From the NCBI GenBank assembly GCA_003452185.1, contig DMJJ01000169.1, positions 1-6,943 on the forward strand: a stretch of 6,943 nt of DNA. Reading direction: 5' to 3'. The position numbers and the translations under genes are program-made. The DNA comes from Verrucomicrobiales bacterium (GTDB taxonomy: Bacteria; Verrucomicrobiota; Verrucomicrobiia; Limisphaerales; UBA11320). Positions 6,918-6,943 of this stretch are shown piece after piece. Position 1 is the first letter of the stretch, and the number at the start of each line of letters is the position of its first letter. The notes beneath the pieces are model-generated. The model was not told where the DNA came from. It saw nothing but the letters and a program-made list of their open reading frames with translations, and made no database searches.

Positions 6918-6943
6918 ATGGATCCGAAGAAAAAGTCAGCACT
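6918..6943 (+). CDS. Start of a further gene, truncated by the window end
   Basis: Only eight complete codons are visible, reading MDPKKKSA, so the product cannot be identified. A purine-rich GGAGAG lies at 6903-6908, nine bases before this ATG, and a GAGGA abuts it. An alternative ATG at 6896 in another frame has AAGGA five bases before it and reads MFRRDLRNGSEEKVST to the window end without a stop. I prefer 6918 because its beginning resembles that of PolA (MDP-x-KK), with an identical 11-base stretch across the start, and because the 6896 start is inside a potential hairpin. The gap to polA is 71 bases without a convincing terminator, so co-transcription is plausible. Confidence 0.35.

Noticed and set aside
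4678..6942. Open frame of 754 codons on the - strand, antisense to most of polA
   Set aside because: The translation is rich in His, Arg, Pro, Gly and Leu with no recognisable domain, and lies opposite a certain gene. Long antisense frames are expected in GC-rich DNA because stop codons are rare there.
1..6943. CRISPR array, tRNA, insertion sequence or phage element
   Set aside because: No regularly spaced direct repeats, no cloverleaf-like segment, no transposase or integrase motif and no terminal inverted repeats were seen on either strand.

Overview
The window is GC-rich bacterial DNA with two complete genes on the + strand and the probable first codons of a third. The organism is most plausibly a member of the Verrucomicrobiota. 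This rests on gene 1, which combines a long series of FG-GAP/VCBS calcium loops, two lamin-tail domains (LTD) and a C-terminal β-rich module ending in FYRVR, an arrangement I associate with secreted proteins of that phylum. The high GC content and compact PolA agree but are not specific. No 16S or other phylogenetic marker is present, so the phylum call is an inference.

Layout: bases 1-3783 encode a 1260-residue exported protein with a Sec-type signal peptide. It carries twelve clear calcium-loop motifs plus two degraded blades, so fourteen units, followed by LTD, an Ig-like module, a second LTD and the C-terminal module. Bases 3784-3948 are a GC-rich intergenic stretch with an imperfect hairpin lacking a T-tract, a G-run cluster, and a TANNNT element seven bases before the next start codon. 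Bases 3949-6846 encode a full-length DNA polymerase I (PolA, 965 residues). The conserved residues of the 5' nuclease, the 3'-5' proofreading exonuclease and the polymerase are all in place. Bases 6847-6917 are a short spacer with small direct and inverted repeats. A further + strand gene probably begins at 6918, or at 6896, and runs off the end.

The two complete genes have no evident functional link. One product acts outside the cytoplasm, probably as a calcium-stabilised surface or secreted scaffold. The other works in Okazaki fragment maturation and repair synthesis. I see no mobile element, tRNA, rRNA or CRISPR array. No previously undescribed system is evident. The points most worth checking are the fourteen-blade count, the possible leaderless start of polA, and the structure around the start of the third gene.
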